From Hydractinia symbiolongicarpus (taxonomy: Eukaryota > Cnidaria > Hydrozoa > Anthoathecata > Hydractiniidae): a stretch of 60,000 bases of DNA. The position numbers and the translations under genes are program-made. The stretch is from contig NC_079877.1 in assembly GCF_029227915.1 (NCBI RefSeq), positions 29,167,851 to 29,227,850 of the forward strand, given 5' to 3'. This document shows, in pieces, positions 12,201 to 24,269 of the stretch (within the stretch, counting starts at the first letter, position 1; every line of letters begins with the position of its first letter). The notes under the pieces are model-generated. The model did not search any database. It was not told where the DNA came from and saw only the letters and a list, made by a program, of their open reading frames with translations.

Positions 12201-12344
12201 AAAGTACTCAGAAGAAATAAGGAGGATTGAAAGGAAACCTACAAACTTCACACCATCACTTCCAAACCAAAATGGCCTTAGGGGTAGCATGTTTCCTCCC
12301 GTCGGCATGTTGAGGCCGCGAAGCACTTGGATTGGTCATTAGTG

Positions 12345-12522
12345 AAAATGGAGCCTCGTGATTGGTTTATTACAATGAGCGGCAAGGCAAGGCCGGTAAA
12401 AAAACGGGGTCTGCCGGGGATTCGAAATAAAGCTGCAGGGCCGCGGGGATTTTCGGCGGGTCTCGCTACTTGCTCCGCCATGTTGCGCAGAGACAGACAA
12501 AATACGGCTATTATTAAAGAGA
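12345..12522 (-). mobile_element. Helitron-like fragment with GC-rich body
   Basis: On the minus strand this begins TCTCTTTAATAATAGCCGTA and TTTTGTCTGTCTCTGCG, the 5' end of the second Helitron-like subfamily. Its other end is not clear. The body is unusually GC-rich for the window and produces spurious open frames on both strands. It abuts the next copy head to tail. Confidence 0.45.
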
Positions 12523-12788
12523 CTAGTCGTTAGCCCGTGGAAAAATCCACGGGGTCGCCCGTCCTTTAAATTTACCCGTGAAAACAAAGTGGACAAAAAT
12601 ATATCGCATTTAATATTCGTGTTTCCGTAACATCATTTTCTAGCTCAGCGGGGGTCCGCGCAGAGACAGACGACGGCTATTATTATATCGCATTTGGTTT
12701 TTTGTGCGCATTTTAAAAATTTCGTGCTTCCGTTACGGAACGCGGGTTTCGCGGACAGACAGACAAAATACGGCTATTATTAAAGAGA
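12523..12788 (-). mobile_element. Helitron-like element(s), head-to-tail
   Basis: Starts on the plus strand with CTAGTCGTTAGCCCGTGG and the CCGTGG/CCACGG hairpin and ends CTATTATTAAAGAGA at 12788. An internal GGCTATTATTATAT near 12675 looks like a first 5' end, so this may be two overlapping units. Together with 12345-12522 it forms a tandem run, as described for Helitrons that read through their termini. Confidence 0.5.
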
Positions 12789-12789
12789 A

Positions 12790-13940
12790 GGGATAAAGGT
12801 AAAAGTGTCCAGCAAAGTGGGCTATAAAAAAATACTTCTCTTTTGAAGACGTACTTTTTGCTAAAAAATAAAATTGAAATACAGACTTGAAATTTAGTAG
12901 GACATGTTTATAGGCTGGTTTAAAGAAAAAAATGAGACAAAAACTTTTTTTTCAATATTATCATAGTTTTTGAGTTCCTGTTTTAACCAGGGACACCGTT
13001 AAACGATTTTTGACAGTTATATCAATTTTGTAAGTATACAAAAATACATGTACAAAAAACATTAAGAGGAGCAATTTTCATAACTGAAATATGTCAGAGT
13101 CTAAGTGTTATGTTATGGTCTAAATTAAAATTTGCGCTATGTTTGATTGGTGCAACCCAGTTTCCTATTTTCTAATTTCTTAAATGCACTATATCACAAA
13201 TGGACAATAAAAAAATCTTCAACAATCGTGTTGTAAAGTAGTGTTGGAGAAGGCCCCCCCCAAAAAACCACCAAATACCAGCTGCGGTAGGTTGATTTTA
13301 CCTGCCCCTGCATGAATACAGTTTAGTTATGAAATTCGGGGATTTTTTAGAGACACTAGATCCCCACTCACTTGCTTAAGTTTAATAATTACATTCTCAT
13401 TTCTTCAATAAAGTTATCAATTTTTAGTTAATATTTGATAAATCTTAGCGAATAGGCTCCCAAGCATTATACAAATTTTTAGGATTTATTTTCGTGAATC
13501 TGATTTGAAGCAAATATTGCAAGTCTTTGGGGAAGTTTTATTCAGGAAGAAAGAAACAACAGCTAGCTAATAGCTGATTCCAAACAAAATTCCAAGCTAA
13601 ATTATATAGAGCTATCTGTCATCAACACGTCTAAATCCCCAGGGAAAGGGAATCTACAGACCTATTTACATTTAGCTTACACTTTGTGTTTATGAAAGAG
13701 CTGTCCTAGGATGAAGATTTAGTTTAAGACAACAACATGGCAACAATACTTCTCTCCAGCATTTCCAATCCTTTCACTATCTGAAAGGGTTTAAAAATTC
13801 AAAACTCATTCATTTATCTTAGCTAGCATACATTTGCTTTGATTTATTCTAGCCACTTGAGCTGCTTCCTGTAATTGGACCTGACCCAGCTAAACCATGT
13901 TGAAAAAAAAGCACCCACTTGTCGTCCACGTAACCATACC
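12790..13940. other. Gene-free stretch
   Basis: No supported coding or structured element; A+T-rich with a C-run at 13254-13261. Confidence 0.4.
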
Positions 13941-13944
13941 CATG

Positions 13945-14116
13945 GTCGTTTTAGGCGCTTAAACTTAAAAACCCACGGATGTTTAAGGCGTTTTTTCTTC
14001 CCATATTAAAATTTCATTCATTGAAACTTGAAAACCCGCGGAGGTTATAGGCGTTTTTTCTTCCATCTGTGATTTTCATTCATTTGGAACTTTAAAACCC
14101 GCGGACATTTTAGGCG
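13945..14116. repeat. Tandem repeat, period about 64 bp, 2.5 copies
   Basis: AAACT(T)AAAACCC(A/G)CGG recurs at about 13961, 14025 and 14089. Each is followed by a TTTAGGCG-like block and, in the first two units, by GTTTTTTCTTCC and TTTCATTCATT. Units differ at several positions. Confidence 0.6.
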
Positions 14117-14604
14117 AATCGACATTTTTGCCTAAGATCGCCCTAGGTTTGCTTTTGAGTAAAATATCAATGATAAAAAAATTGATAAAACGTCGCATCG
14201 TCATGATGTTGAAATGAGCGTGATGCCAAAAACCAATTTACAAAAATAATTCTGTTTTTATGGATTATTCTATCTATAGAATTTCTTTTCTAGGCCATAA
14301 AATCAGGCTTAGGCAATTGCCTAGGCTGGCTAACCCTAGATATGTCAGTAGCGTACCTTATTATGCCGCTATCTTCTTTCCTTATGTACAATGCAAAATC
14401 ATAAACTAATCAATGATATTTCAATAAATCTAAAAAAGTAAAACTAGCTTAGCTAGTTTTACTTTTACTAGCTTTATAACAAAGTTTCGTTGGTTACAAA
14501 ATACAAAAACCGCTGCTCAATGCGCCATTTTAATCTTGACCTGAAGAAGTGCTGACTAAGGAAAAAGTCGTACTAATTAAGCGAAAATGTGAAAGCCAAT
14601 CATA

Positions 14605-15095
14605 TTACAAAACCCGGTCAACGATACTAGGGTAATATAAAAAAGGCAAAATCCCCTGGGGACGAGGGTGAACCATCAATATGCCATTAGGTCCTGGGTT
14701 TCTGTAAAGCCTTCTGCGCAGTTTCCGAGCCTGTCTCACCTCTACACCAACAGAATCCAATTCTTTAACAAAGATTGTACTATATTGCGAAAACCTTCGA
14801 TGCGCAATGTTTGTCAAATTGTTCAGTAACCACCACATGATCCTGGGCCATCTATAATTTCTTCTATCCTGTTTTTAACTTTTGCATGCACGTTGTTACT
14901 TACGGAACCGCGTCGTTAAGATAAGCCATATAACTTTAACCTTCTTAACAGTGTACTCCTGCTAATGTTAAATCCAAAGCGAGACAAATGACCTAAGATT
15001 TCTTCGTATTCAAAACCACTGTTAAAATAGTACTTAATAAGGCTTTCCTCGTCTATTTTTATGTTTTCATCGTTATTAGATTCGTCTTAAATAAA
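14605..15095 (-). pseudogene. HTH plus integrase-core relic of a transposon
   Basis: The minus strand, read across stops, gives an HTH part (YYFNSGFEYEEILGHLSRFG, then STLLRRLKLYGLS) and a GPGSCGGY linker. A segment with RQARKLRRRLYRNPGPN follows, with WHIDG in the next frame (the first Asp of the DDE core). This is the layout of the integrase-like proteins widespread in cnidarian and fish transposons. It has stops near 14922 and 14840 and a frameshift after PGPN near 14680, and everything after the first catalytic Asp is missing. It is a different integrase type from the Polinton one at 33319-34540. Confidence 0.6.
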
Positions 15096-15099
15096 AAGG

Positions 15100-15988
15100 G
15101 ACATCGTTATGCAAACATTGATTATGCGTAATAATTATCTAAACAATAATATTGTAGTCTGCATACCTTCACTCATGTTACCACGTCTTTAACAAGGAAA
15201 TATATTTAGCTATTTGCTCTATCAATAAAATCCTCGATAAATAAATGAATAAATTTGTGTTGTCCTTCGGAGGGATTTTTTTCTTTTTGCCGTGACATTT
15301 TTTTTGTGCGTGGTTGTTTTTTTTGCTGTGGCATTTTTTTGTGCCGTGGAGTAGATTTGAGAAAGAAGGAAAGAAAGAAAGAAGAAAAAAAAGAAACTCT
15401 GTTATTGAGTACACACAGGTCGTTGTTTCGTGCCTGTTGGAAGACTGGCAAAGGAATGCTTTCCAGCGCCACTTCTATTATTCTTATTGAAAAAAGCCAA
15501 CACAAAAAATTAATCTAAGTTGCAACAATTTACTCTTCTTCTTTTTCTCCAAGTTATCGCGTTACGGCAACATGTTCAGGGGGCCTTTTTTTTGCGATCC
15601 GGGAGATGACGTCAAACTGGGTTTAAACCGAGACGAAATTATTACAAAATGGCCGTTTTCGAGAAGGAAGCATGCTGTAAATACAAAAAGTGAGGCTTTA
15701 TATTAGCTTTATTATTTTGAATTTTACTTAATAAATGTTAAATTACAAATTCTTAACATAGCGTACGAATAGCGGATGAACAGATACGTTCGCAAAAGTG
15801 CCTACGAATATACATTACGAACTAAAATGGCCTCCGTAGCATTGTGCTTATCTGGTTCTGGCGTGATTTTGAAATTATTCCGAATTTAGTCCAGAAACGG
15901 AGGTCCGTAAAAACCGGGCCCTGCGCCATTTTTCCAAAAAAGGCTGCGTGCAACCATTTTGAACAAAATTCGGCTATTATTATAGAGA
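15100..15988. other. Gene-free stretch with poly-T/G and purine tracts
   Basis: Homopolymer-rich sequence at 15270-15400 (T-runs, then a GAAAG-rich purine tract) gives long but meaningless frames. The end at about 15962-15988 (TTCGGCTATTATTATAGAGA) is the 5' end of another Helitron-like unit whose other end is not resolved. Confidence 0.4.
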
Positions 15989-16161
15989 ATAGTCGTTGGA
16001 CCGTGGGAAATCCACGGGTTTGCTCGTCCTTTCAATTTACCCGTTGCACTAAGGTGGGGAAAGATGTATCGCCTTTAATTTTCGCATTTCCGTAGCACGT
16101 CGTTCAAACCCAGAGGAGGATCCGCTTAGACACATACAAAATACAGCTATTATTAAAGAGA
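15989..16161 (-). mobile_element. Short Helitron-like element, copy at duplication breakpoint
   Basis: The hairpin (CCGTGGGAAATCCACGG) and terminal ATAG lie on the left, and CTATTATTAAAGAGA followed by T at 16161/16162 on the right. The right edge coincides with the point where homology between the two inverted duplication arms stops. Confidence 0.55.
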
Positions 16162-17700
16162 TGTTGAACCCTCTTTCTTTTATAGCTACATGTAATTTTC
16201 GTTAACAATTTAAGGTCTAAACATACAAAAAACATGACTCCAAATTTTTTCCTTTGATGTATTTCCATTTCCATAGCAACCCTATTTTTCTCGCTGTTAG
16301 CGCAACGCTTTAACGTTTTGCTTATCGCAATGGCGGTTTTAGAATATTTTGAGCCACGCACAGTGTTTACATTGGCAAAACATCCACTGTTTCCATTGCT
16401 ATGTTGCAATAACCTTCATTGGCCTACTTTAATGCTGCTTTTGGAATCGATAGATTCTATAGGCGCAAAGTTTGTGGAAGCTTTTATCGGCTTGTAAGAG
16501 TTTCTCCACCTTGAATTTAGAACAATAGTACCACGGTGGTGTTTGTTAAGAGTAGTAGCAAAACCAAAAGCGTAAATAATTGTGAAAACAAAAATAATTG
16601 TTATTGATGATAGTCAAAAAAGAGAATAATTTTCTTACATTTGTGCGACTTTCCTATGATGTCTTTCCATCCCCATCATAATTCGTGAATTAAGAAAAAT
16701 TAAATTGCTTGTCGCAAGAATTAATTGCCACGAATGACTGATTTTGGTGTATTTAGCGAGAAGAACTTTCTCCAAATTGAAACAAGAAATCTCAAAATTT
16801 TGCGAATTCTCGTGACAATCACTCTCTTCAATAATGTTGAAAGCTAGAACTTAAAAACATACTATAACTCATCGAGAAGGAAGGCGATAAAATTTAAAGT
16901 TAAAATCGCCACAAGTGCTTCGCTATTCCCACAATGCCTTACAAAAAATCCCTCCCCTTCTTCCTAAATGAAATGTTAGCATCTTTTATGCACAGGTTTG
17001 TCTCTTTTACAATCATTCTGCTTGTTTCACTTCAACATTGATGTAGGATAGTAGAGGGAGCCATGATACAAAACAAAGACACAGGATATTAATTGCAGTG
17101 TCATTATTTTTTGTAAAAGACTATCGTATATAAGTCAGTAAAAAGTTTGACTCTGCATCGAAAAAAAAAACGTATAGTGCTGCTAATCTTATATATACTG
17201 ATTACAAAATTACAAACAAGTAAGTCAATAAGCAAATCAAATCCCAAAATCAAGGTATGTGGCATGTAAGATATATACGAGCTTAGAGTTCTTTTTTCTC
17301 ACCATAATGATAGTGGTCATGGTGGTGATAGATACGCTGATCAGAACTTTCTTTTGGTTCAGACGCTTTTTCTTTTCGTTCTTTTGTTGGTGTACCAGTC
17401 GAAGAGTTGGATATACCAGACTGCATAAGACTTCCCACATCAATCTCATCCACATTTTGCACAAACTTCTCCATTTTATTACCATCTTTGTCAACAGATG
17501 TAATTCTGTATGCCTGTGCACCGATACTAAACTGGTCGTTGTACTTCCCCACGAGCTGATATGCGACGACCATAGTGTTGCTTGGAATATTTATTAAAAT
17601 TGATTTAGTTATCGTCTGAGAGTAAGTCGTAGATTTTTCAGTCTGGAAAAACAAAAACAAAAAGTGGATTTCAGCTTGGTGTAATCAGCAATAACATGTT
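16162..17700 (-). repeat. Right arm of the inverted duplication
   Basis: Reverse-complement match to 1-1380 (see that entry). It covers the last exon of the aerolysin-like gene and about 1.1 kb of 3' flank. The 3' flank has no supported coding sequence in either arm. Its residual similarity is at the DNA level. Confidence 0.75.
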
Positions 17701-20700
17701 GACTAAAATTTTGTCGAAGGGTCGGTGTAGTTTGCTATATCAATTAAAATATTTAAATAACAGTCAATGTTTACTTTTAAAAATGGTGGAGAAAGCAGTG
17801 GCTGCATGCTTTTTATGGCTTTTAGTTGTAAGTTAAAGTTAAAAGGTGGATTAGACTTGCTATTGAAATAAAAAAGAGAGGATGAAAAAGTATACGCAAA
17901 ATTCTCGTCCCCACAGTCTTGTGGCCCCACAGCCGTTATTACGGAGGACTCAAATCATGCCATTCAAGGCAAAATGCTCTGGAAACGAGGTTGGGACAAT
18001 GGCTATAAGAACTATACCAAACGTACTATTGCACTGGGGGATTTAAATTTTAATATTCAATATGTTTAATGGGCAGTATGATTATGAGAAGGGTTTTAGG
18101 AAAGAAACGATAACTGCTGCCTTTTCATATACAGAGTAGAAACTTTCGCGCACATCGTAACTTTTCGCGAAATGTTCGATTTTGGAGATCTTCATATTTT
18201 CGCTTTCAGGAGTGCGTGCTAACGCGAAAGAAGCAGTTTTATCTGCGACAAAACACAATAAAATTTTTAAATTAAGACCACAAAAATAACAATTTTTAAA
18301 TGCGGCTCACTCAAGTTCGTAGAAGTAGTTAACATCCATAATTACAGCTATTGTTTTTGGTAAAATCCTTCCTCGAACATTTCATTTTATTCTGCTGCAA
18401 TTTTTCTATCTCAACACTCCATCACCTTGTTTTTTATACAATAAACTCTGTCCAACTTCCCCTTTTTATTTAAAACGTGCGTGAAATCAAATTATGAGCA
18501 GCTTGGACCAGGGCTATTACAGAACTGTTCTGTCAGAATATATGTGGAATTTGATCAGAAGCATTACCGTAATATACCTTATTACTGTGAATTAACGAAG
18601 CAAAAAAAAAAATCACTCGAAGGAAAATAACGGGGATGCTTGAAAAAGCTTACAAAAAACATTTCTGAACGCTATTTCGCTCATCTGACTTACAAAAAGC
18701 AATAATGCAAATCAGGAAATGTGTTTATTTTTATGTTCACAATATCAGCTGCCTCGCAACCTCCCTTGATTAGTAAACTAGTCTGTGAACCGAATCAAGA
18801 TCTTTGTATTGTAATTGCTAAAAAAATACTTTTTTAAACTTTAATTACAGGTCTTGAATTAACTAGTAACTTTAATAAGAGGTAATAAATTAACGCGAAT
18901 TTTCAAGATTCGCGTTAATTTTGTGCCCTGTTAATTTCCAAGAATATATGGTACATTATTTGTGTTTAATTCCTTTTACCCGAAACATTCATAATTATGT
19001 GTAATTGAAAATACCTGCCATGATTGACTGATGCTAGATCCAGCACTTGCCGAGAATTTCTTAAACGCACTTTCCACTTCCATTGACACTGAGTAGGAGA
19101 CCGATTGAGTCGTTGTTTTTGTGTCAGAGATTCCGACACTCACAGTTTCCTCGTACTGATGTGTCGCGTTTACCACCTGGTTGTCCATTCGAAAAAATTC
19201 TCTAAATAAATATTAAAAATTACATCAAAAATTGCAATTTAACGACGTTACAGTTTGCCGCCTCCCGGTTATAATGAGCTTAGCGTGCACCTAACTTCCA
19301 TCTCTATTTTAAATGTTTTGTGTTCAATACGAGAAAAAAATATTAACAAAGCACTTTAAAGAAATGTTCACTTACTCTTCTTGTTCAGTAGGATTGGGAG
19401 CATGGATGATCCATGACCTATATGGAACATCTTTGTTTGTCAATGATGCATAGTATCGTCCTGGCGTATGCCGTCCTTCTTGCCATAAGTGCGCCACATA
19501 ATAATCAGAAAATCGTCTGGGCAAAATATTGCAATCTGTGAGCCCATTATCTGTACATTGTATTTTAAAATGGATATGAGTCTGTGGAAAAATAAAAATA
19601 AAATTTAAACCTACTTTACATAAGAAATAAAGCCTACCATATTGTTACTGAAAGATGTTTTGCATCATTGAATGAAAAAGACTTAGAGAAAGAAACAAAA
19701 AGACATTATTTAGTTGAGTACAATACGATACGTCGGGAGTTGCTTAAAATTTTAATAAGTAGAGCCTTTTATTTTTAATTTTTCCTTATTTTGTCTTATA
19801 TGTATGGTCTATTAATCTTTATTTCTATTGTGACATTTTTCACAATTAGGCGGCTACTAACAAAGTAACAAGGCGTTGGCTTAAAATACTTGTATATACA
19901 GTAAATGTAGAAAATGAAAAACGTATAATTTACACAGCCTGGTGAGGAATAGAGTATTATTAGATTTTCTTTTTAAAATATTCTTTATAAAAATATCAGG
20001 GTGGGATTTCAGGTTAAAATATATGGTTTAAAACAATAGAGAACTAAAAATAATGACCAGCCACAATCCCTGACATAGTATATGGAGACATATATGACAT
20101 AGTATAAGTTAACAAATTTTGAAGTTCGGCCCGCAAGTAGCAACTAAGGCAATTTCCATGATAGATCCACGCAATCTGAAGTTGTTAATGGTTACAGCAG
20201 CCCTGACGTGGATTATTAGCAAAACAGACGTCAACGTTGTAAAATGGCCAAAATCTTAAGCAGGCATGATTTTTAAATATTTTTTATTAATATTAAAATG
20301 TATCACTACGGTTACTACTCACGTTTCCATCGGGATAGTTTTCCTCTGCTAAAACGATAGTTTTTCTGGGTTCACCACTTGGATATTCTGCTGCCCAAAA
20401 CCTATTCCGATACTCAGTCTTCACACTTTCTAAGCAAACATAATCGGTAGCACAGGTACGAACCTAAAATAAGGTATTTTGATTATGATGTAAGAGCATG
20501 TAAAACAGTGAGTGAATTTGCACAAGGTTAAAATAAAATCGTACAAGAAAACTGGAATGTTCTCTGTAAGAAATCTCGTTTTGTGCAATAGACGGTAGAA
20601 TCATATAGTATCGCCATGTATCACCGTCATGTGTACCACTGACTGTAACGTATTCTGCTCGAGTCCGAGTTGATTCGACATGGATTACTCTACCAACTAA

Positions 20701-20772
20701 CCGTGGATGTACATTAATCATCCCATATGTAGTTGAGGCAAGCACAAGGCAGCACAAAACTTTGATCAGCAT
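17283..20772 (-). CDS. Secreted aerolysin-like protein, multi-exon gene
   Basis: Exons on the minus strand: first coding exon from ATG at 20770-20772 (donor not certain, about 20540-20570); 20323-20463; 19376-19581; 19015-19201; 17283-17642. Acceptors are TTTTAG, CCACAG, TTTAG and TTCCAG. Donors GTGAGT, GTAAGT and GTATTT are clear. The protein starts with a signal peptide (MLIKVLCCLVLASTTYG), then a Cys-containing domain with VRTCATDYVCLE, then a Ser/Thr-rich alternating amphipathic segment. It closes with an exon carrying KYNDQFSIGAQAYRI, a charged linker and a His-rich tail ending in KKEL. The alternating strand pair is what aerolysin/ETX-MTX2 pore formers use as the membrane-inserting hairpin. 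The assignment is from this pattern, not from a search. A secretory signal together with a KDEL-like tail is odd. The gene is a tail-to-tail paralogue of 64-417. Confidence 0.55.
18887..18921. repeat. Short inverted repeat in an intron
   Basis: AAATTAACGCGAATTTT and its near-perfect reverse complement (one mismatch) are separated by a single base. It lies in the intron between the last two exons of the aerolysin-like gene. Confidence 0.6.
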
Positions 20773-20779
20773 ATTGATC

Positions 20780-22220
20780 AAAGAGTTGAATCTACAAATA
20801 AAATAACTATTATATAAGTACGTAGATCCCAATTGTATAGATTTTGGCGAAGACATTAAAACAAGTATTGTTGCGCAAACTGGTGGCAATGTTATAAGTA
20901 TACCTTGTCTTCACCAAAATAGAAAATGCTCCACTTACCTTTGTCTTATGTAGATTTCTTCTAAGACGCTCAGTAAACCAAGCCAACTTAAAATACCCAA
21001 CAGAATTGCCCAAATTTATAGGTTTTAACTGAACCTTCGGTAAACAATTTTCCCCATTGTTCCTTACAAAAATAAGTTATGCAATTATTTGGTTTAAATT
21101 TTGACTTCAACATAACACTTAGCACTTCGTCAAATGCCAAAATATCAGCTCCTATTTCACCATAGTGATTATTGAGTTGCTTTGAGAAGAAGCGCTTATG
21201 ACATATTCACCCATGTGTAAAGTCTACGGTATCTTTTAAGTTAAGTCATCTTTGTCTAGCACACTCTTTAAAGCATTTTTCTCGACTTAACTGTCAATAT
21301 TTTATTGTTCTGCTGAGTAAATTGACTTTTGTCATGACTTCACGGTTAAACTTAAGAGTGTCCAAGTATTATGTCATCCTGAAATCTGTCAATAAATACT
21401 GTCTTTCACGCATTACATCATCTAACAAGACTCACTTAGTTAGGTTTTCGGCTTGGATATGGTAAATTCGTAAACAAACGCCTCGACTAAATTAAGTAAA
21501 AGGGCGGATATGCAATGCGTTTAAACAAGAATTTGAAACACTGTGTGGCCGTATCTCACACCTTCGTGACGTAATACTGTATGCTTAGACATTTTATTGC
21601 GTTAAAAGGGCGTTAATTAAATAGAAAAAAGGGGAAAGACCATTTACAGGTAAAATCACGAGAATCGCATGGAGAAAAACTTGTAGATCTTTGGAACTGC
21701 AACTGGAGGCCAATATTTGTCTTTAAGATTCAGCTACGTCAAATTTCAGTACATCCGATCATTGTAGTTGCAGGTAGTGGGCACAAACAATGCAATAACT
21801 GATAGAGATCTTTCTGATATATCATTCTGATATCATTCTCATTTCGTTTGTTTCAAAATACATAAAATTATGTTGTATTTTATTTCACAGATGTTTATCT
21901 CTGAAATAAAATACATTATAATATGTCAAATTTTACAGGGGCTACTAAACGATTCAATAAGCTAAATCTCCGCATTTTCCGAAGAATGGCGTGTAATAAA
22001 CAGGCCACTTAAAAGATCAAGCTGAAAGAAATTATACACACTTTAGAGTCACATAGACGTATAGACAACCTGTTTATGAATAAATAAGGTTTTATGATGA
22101 ACTTGATACTTTTTTTTTTTTTATTTTCTAAAAAATAAATATCAGTAAATCAAAAGTTTGTTTTGACGATCGAACAGAGACAACATGGGGAAGTTTATTT
22201 GTTTAAAAATTGTCAGGTTA
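20780..22220. other. Gene-free stretch upstream of the aerolysin-like gene
   Basis: This would hold the promoter and possibly a 5' UTR exon (a 3' splice-like TTTGTAG lies near 20791). No other coding signal was seen. Confidence 0.4.
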
Positions 22221-22224
22221 CTAG

Positions 22225-22600
22225 CTAGAAGGTTATTGATACCTCTAAAAATATTTCAAAGGTATGTTTGTTGATTCCACTGGCTTTATGTACGATAAAC
22301 TTATGCAAAATTTCAAAGGATATAGCTAGCTAGTTCAAAAGGTTTGAAGTTTATTTATTAAAAAGTTGGGATTAAAAGCATACTATTTATATCGAATAAA
22401 TCAGGGATATCCAATATATGTAGGGGACTTTTCTGCCATTTTCTGTGATATTTAGATGCCTAATATAATATTAAAGATGACTTAAGTCGTTGTTTTTGTC
22501 CTCAGTCATAACCGTTTTGTGTAAGTCACTAAAGTCGAAAACCAACAGCCGTTTTGTATCCCTTAAAACTACACGCTTTTCCCCGAGAAATATCCAATAT
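22225..22600 (+). repeat. Long degenerate inverted repeat, left arm
   Basis: Matches 24270-24650 in reverse complement over about 380 bp with indels. Shared blocks in the same order are a GATACCTCTAAAAATAT-like block, ATAAACTTATG, AGGATATAGCTAGCTAGTTC, GGATATCCAATATATGTAGG and GTTGTTTTTGTCCTCAGT. Total span is about 2.4 kb. It could be the ends of an old foldback or TIR transposon. No transposase was found inside. Confidence 0.6.
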
Positions 22601-22899
22601 GTAATTAAACAAAAAGGCAAGAATATCCTAAGAATATGCTCATCTTGAAATTTTAATTGAATCCTAAATGAAATATAAGTAAAAAAAACAACGTACAAAC
22701 TTGTATACTAAAATTGATGTAAAATGTCTTTTCGCAGGTTCATTTCAAGTATTTTCTACCACAAAATATAGTCAGTTTAAATAAACGGCACTTAAGCGTA
22801 ATTTTACACTAGTTTGCATTCTCAGATCTTTCAATCCGAACTGTGTTAAGAATATACTAAGCCAAGAATATACCAAATTTTAGAATATTCATGTTAAAG

Positions 22900-23000
22900 C
22901 GAAAAAAAAGCGCTATTCTCGCACTTCCAGTCTTGCTACTACAGTTGCCATTTTGCGTGACAGACAGAAAGACAGACGTATAAGGGTATTATAACATAGA
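22900..23000 (-). mobile_element. Helitron-like 5' end, degraded
   Basis: CATTTTGCGTGACAGACAG at 22951-22969 and GGGTATTATAACATAGA at 22984-23000 match the 5' end of the copy at 10721-10834. The hairpin end is not recognisable upstream. Confidence 0.4.
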
Positions 23001-23003
23001 AAA

Positions 23004-23120
23004 CTAGTCAGTGGCAAACTACGGGTTAGTCTGTCTTTTATGTACCGCATTGTGTGTGTCTTGCTACTTAAGGCACCATTTTCCGCAGAAACAGACAGAA
23101 TACGGCTATTGTTACAGAGA
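23004..23120 (-). mobile_element. Short Helitron-like element, degraded
   Basis: CTAG at 23004-23007 starts the unit, the hairpin is decayed, and the 5' end is CAGACAGAATACGGCTATTG...CAGAGA at 23091-23120 followed by T. It lies directly next to the preceding degraded copy. Confidence 0.45.
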
Positions 23121-24269
23121 TATTTAGCTTAATTTCTTCTCAATTTTTTATCATCCTAAACTTCCATAACATGAAAGTCCATTGCTTGATAAAGTTACAC
23201 AAAGATTAAAATGTCAAGTTTGGTGTGACGTGTGAATGTCGTAGATACAAAAATAATATTCGGATTTTTTTCTCTTTTTCAACTTTGTTATTCTTTTTTT
23301 TAAGTACAATAGCCAGTGAATTCTCTACTAAAACTTAATAATGTGTCGCAAAAATAGCGTGAACTTTCCGAGATGATTATATTTTTATATTTTCGAGATC
23401 GTATTTTCTCGATAATGTTATCTATTTAACATATTATTGTCTCGATGGCACCCCTTTGTTTTATAAAAAAAATATTTATAAGAGTCTTGGATTTATAAAG
23501 TTATAAGAACATAACAGCACAAGGCTCGAACTGCAGCTACAATTTTTAATCTCAACGAAAAAAGCAATCAGTAAAAAAAAATGTCCAAGGGTCTCTTACG
23601 TAAATGTAGCCAGAATATCCTCGTCGCAATAAGAGTGTTAGCTATACTTAGCTAATTAAATCCCCCCCAAAGACGCTCTACAAAGCTAAGTAAGTGCATG
23701 TACTTAAATATCTCATACTTTATTCCAAAAAAATTTTGTGAGAAAAACCTCTGTGATTTGCTTAGATTCCTTGCAAATCTTTGTTTCGCTTTACCTTTTA
23801 AAAAAAAGAAACAGTAAAACTCAGCAAAAGTTTTCAAATGATCAACCTGCAAAAATTAATGCCAACCATTTCTGCAAATTAAATTTTTGCAATTTTCTAT
23901 TCTCTTCGCAATATCAGATATCGTGAAAGTTTTTCTTGAACAGATTTTTCAATTTGTGGATTTGCGAAAGTTTATTAAAAAAAAATTTTTTTTCACAACC
24001 TTCTCTTTTGAAAGTTTCTCCGATCAAAGTAAATTGGCCGTTTAAGATTTAACCCGTGTGAAATCTTTTACCAGATGATTACTAATAATCATGAGCCTTT
24101 AAATTTTAAAATATTTTTCTTTGTTGTCACGGCGCATCCATGACCTAGTAGACAGTCATAGTTTTTTTGTGGTTATTTTTAAATTGTACATTTGTCTAGA
24201 TTTTACAAAGTTAATATTTGTTAATAAGCTTTTTCGTCCGAAGAAAATTTTCACAGTAATAATTTACTC

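Noticed and set aside
12278-12596. Several overlapping open frames on both strands in a GC-rich patch
   Set aside because: The patch is the body and end of Helitron-like repeats; frames overlap on both strands without preferred coding signal.
15178-15518. Lys-rich and Phe/Cys-rich frames on both strands
   Set aside because: Generated by homopolymer and purine tracts.
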